Origin: Styela clava
Lineage: Eukaryota; Chordata; Ascidiacea; Stolidobranchia; Styelidae
Direction: 5' to 3'
Length of the DNA: 64,000 bases
NCBI RefSeq assembly: GCF_964204865.1
Contig: NC_135263.1
Coordinates: 8,725,426 to 8,789,425 of the forward strand
In this document: piece after piece, positions 63,431 through 64,000 of the stretch
Position numbering within the stretch: position 1 is the stretch's first letter
Layout of the letters: every line of letters begins with the position of its first letter
The notes under the pieces: model-generated
Told to the model about the DNA's origin: nothing
Seen by the model: the letters and a program-made list of their open reading frames with translations, nothing else
The model's database searches: none
Position numbers and translations under genes: made by a program

Positions 63431-64000
63431 CTGGAATAAGGGGGGAAAAACTTTATGTTTAATATAAATAGAAACAAATAGAAGTTTGCATACAAGTCTT
63501 AAATAAGTTGAAAAATTAAATACCAATTGAATAAACGTGCTATTACAATTTGCCACCATTTTGAAACAATTATCGTATTTTTTCAAGCGTTTTAGATATG
63601 GTGTCTCAGGTTGAATTTTGAGTTTAAAACATATACGATGGACAATATGTACAATGTGTTTGATTAAAGGATATTAGGAAATATTTAACAGATTTCAATA
63701 CTCCTTATAATACTTTAGATTACCAAAACCAAGTTTATCACACAATTAATAAGTATCTTACATCAATTAAGCAATGAGTATTTCTCTGACAGCAATTCGC
63801 CGGATGAGATCAGAAGGGTCCTAAGTCACATTTTTGGAAAATTCACGTTTTTCAATATTTGGGGTTTTGAGCCATGCTCTACAAGGTGGTGGTCTTGAGA
63901 TCCTCAATTTCTCAATAATACAAATTTTAGCTGGACTTAGGACTATAATATTTTGTAGAAGTTAAGAACAGAATTGGCCTAAGTCCAGCTTAAATTTTTA
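63431..64000. other. Upstream intron of the ZNF236-like gene, with a hairpin near the edge
   Basis: No exon is seen. An inverted repeat, AGCTGGACTTAGG at about 63930 and CCTAAGTCCAGCT at about 63979, could form a hairpin with a ~35-base loop. It may be the end of a small element. Confidence 0.5.

Overview
This is nuclear DNA of an AT-rich, intron-rich animal genome. Eight protein-coding genes are recognisable: DDX51, CEP95, brambleberry (Kar5/GEX1), AIP, a CYSTM-family gene, TDRD5, TXN2 and ZNF236. Compact introns, GT-AG splicing, tRNA-derived SINEs and many hAT-type and MITE elements fit a marine invertebrate. A tunicate-like deuterostome is my low-confidence guess; the sequence does not prove the clade.

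Layout. 1-2.1 kb: the 5' part of DDX51 (minus), head-to-head with CEP95 (plus, 16 exons, 2.8-10.5 kb). 10.5-15.6 kb: repeats, including a SINE split by a TA-flanked MITE and a dead hAT transposase. 15.6-23.2 kb: brambleberry (plus, CDS in one exon) and AIP (plus, 7 exons). 23.2-27.2 kb: mostly featureless. 27.3-27.9 kb: a two-exon CYSTM gene (minus). 28-33 kb: repeat-rich, with a 1.3 kb hAT element with exact 8-bp duplications.

33.2-42.1 kb is the most unusual part. It is an approximately 8.9 kb foldback structure. Its two arms are inverted copies, each made of an about 0.4 kb terminal domain plus a tandem array of a roughly 371-bp unit. That unit is itself a dimer of two diverged ~186-bp halves. 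The arms flank a unique 1.5 kb centre with unrecognised ORFs. A hAT element and a SINE have later landed in the right arm.

42.6-44.4 kb: a ~446-bp tandem duplication split by a 0.9 kb MITE. 45.2-48.7 kb: TDRD5 (plus, one exon, four LOTUS-like modules and a Tudor domain). 49.2-50.9 kb: mitochondrial thioredoxin TXN2 (plus, 4 exons). 52.2-63.4 kb: the last 25 exons of a ZNF236-like gene (minus), whose 5' part lies beyond the right edge.

The genes do not form one pathway. Two (brambleberry, TDRD5) are germline or fertilisation genes and are the two larger genes with uninterrupted CDS. The rest are housekeeping: ribosome biogenesis, centrosome, chaperone, mitochondrial redox and transcription. 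Exon coordinates were read by hand from splice consensus and reading-frame continuity.
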